From SHLQ01 sp964562985 (GTDB lineage Bacteria > Actinomycetota > Acidimicrobiia > Acidimicrobiales > SHLQ01): a DNA stretch of 21,248 nucleotides. The translations under genes were made by a program, and so were the position numbers. Positions 21,175-21,248 of the stretch are shown here, one piece after another. The stretch lies in contig CAZLWE010000062.1 in NCBI GenBank assembly GCA_964562985.1, positions 1 to 21,248 on the forward strand, read 5' to 3'. The notes under the pieces are model-generated. The model searched no databases. It had not been told where the DNA came from and worked only from the letters and a program-made list of their open reading frames with translations. Position 1 is the stretch's first letter. Every line of letters begins with the position of its first letter.

Positions 21175-21248
21175 CGAAAGTTCCGGGGGCTCGGGAGCAT
21201 GCATTGGTTTCTTCTCTAGCACCTCGTTCCGGCCTCGTCCCTAGCCGG

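Overview
The window (about 60% G+C by eye) looks like chromosomal DNA of an actinobacterium, plausibly from the Acidimicrobiia/Ilumatobacter side of the phylum. That placement is inference. It rests on a GlbO-type truncated haemoglobin very close in motif layout to the mycobacterial protein, an actinobacterial-style HelD, several lipoproteins with Ser/Thr/Pro/Glu-rich linkers, frequent GTG/TTG starts, and many genes with a TANNNT hexamer 5-7 nt before the start codon (leaderless-mRNA architecture). I see no phage genes, transposases, CRISPR arrays or rRNA.

Layout. 1-73 is tRNA-Phe, followed by a long hairpin. 132-2207 holds a divergent pair: glbO (-) and FAD glycerol-3-phosphate dehydrogenase (+). 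2283-5367 is a minus-strand cluster: a PAP2_3-type membrane phosphatase/transferase overlaps by 4 nt a NamZ-like (DUF1343) exo-muramidase lipoprotein, then comes a membrane protein of unknown function. 5430-5813 is a single PilZ-domain protein. 5886-8341 (-) carries DUF2231, a lipoprotein cytochrome c and a MatB-like malonyl-CoA synthetase. 8452-11445 (+) carries two tandem DUF3179 lipoproteins. 11452-12483 (-) is a pirin. 12568-13498 (+) holds two small hypothetical proteins. 13660-16752 (+) is a large secreted propeller/repeat protein ending at a strong terminator. 16861-17820 (-) is a 3-hydroxyisobutyrate dehydrogenase-family enzyme. 17911-20380 (+) is a HelD-type RNA polymerase-recycling ATPase divided between two overlapping reading frames. 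20431-21174 (-) is an enoyl-CoA hydratase/isomerase family protein.

How the genes may work together. The PAP2_3/NamZ pair suggests envelope lipid and peptidoglycan-fragment turnover. The cytochrome c, the four-helix DUF2231 protein and the two DUF3179 lipoproteins, each with the same four Cys outside the lipobox, form a neighbourhood that could be an extracytoplasmic redox module (inference). MatB, the 3-hydroxyisobutyrate dehydrogenase-like enzyme and the enoyl-CoA hydratase homologue are acyl-CoA/short-acid metabolism genes, but they are not in one operon.

Most notable observations: the split helD, with a diverged 59-nt tandem copy of its 3' end; the paired Cys4 DUF3179 lipoproteins beside cytochrome c and DUF2231; a consistent leaderless promoter geometry; a 26-nt element repeated just after two stop codons; and a tRNA-Phe with A at the normally invariant T54. 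No gene-free stretch exceeds 300 bases. The longest gaps are 12931-13105 and 13499-13659; both hold promoters or structured repeats, described below.
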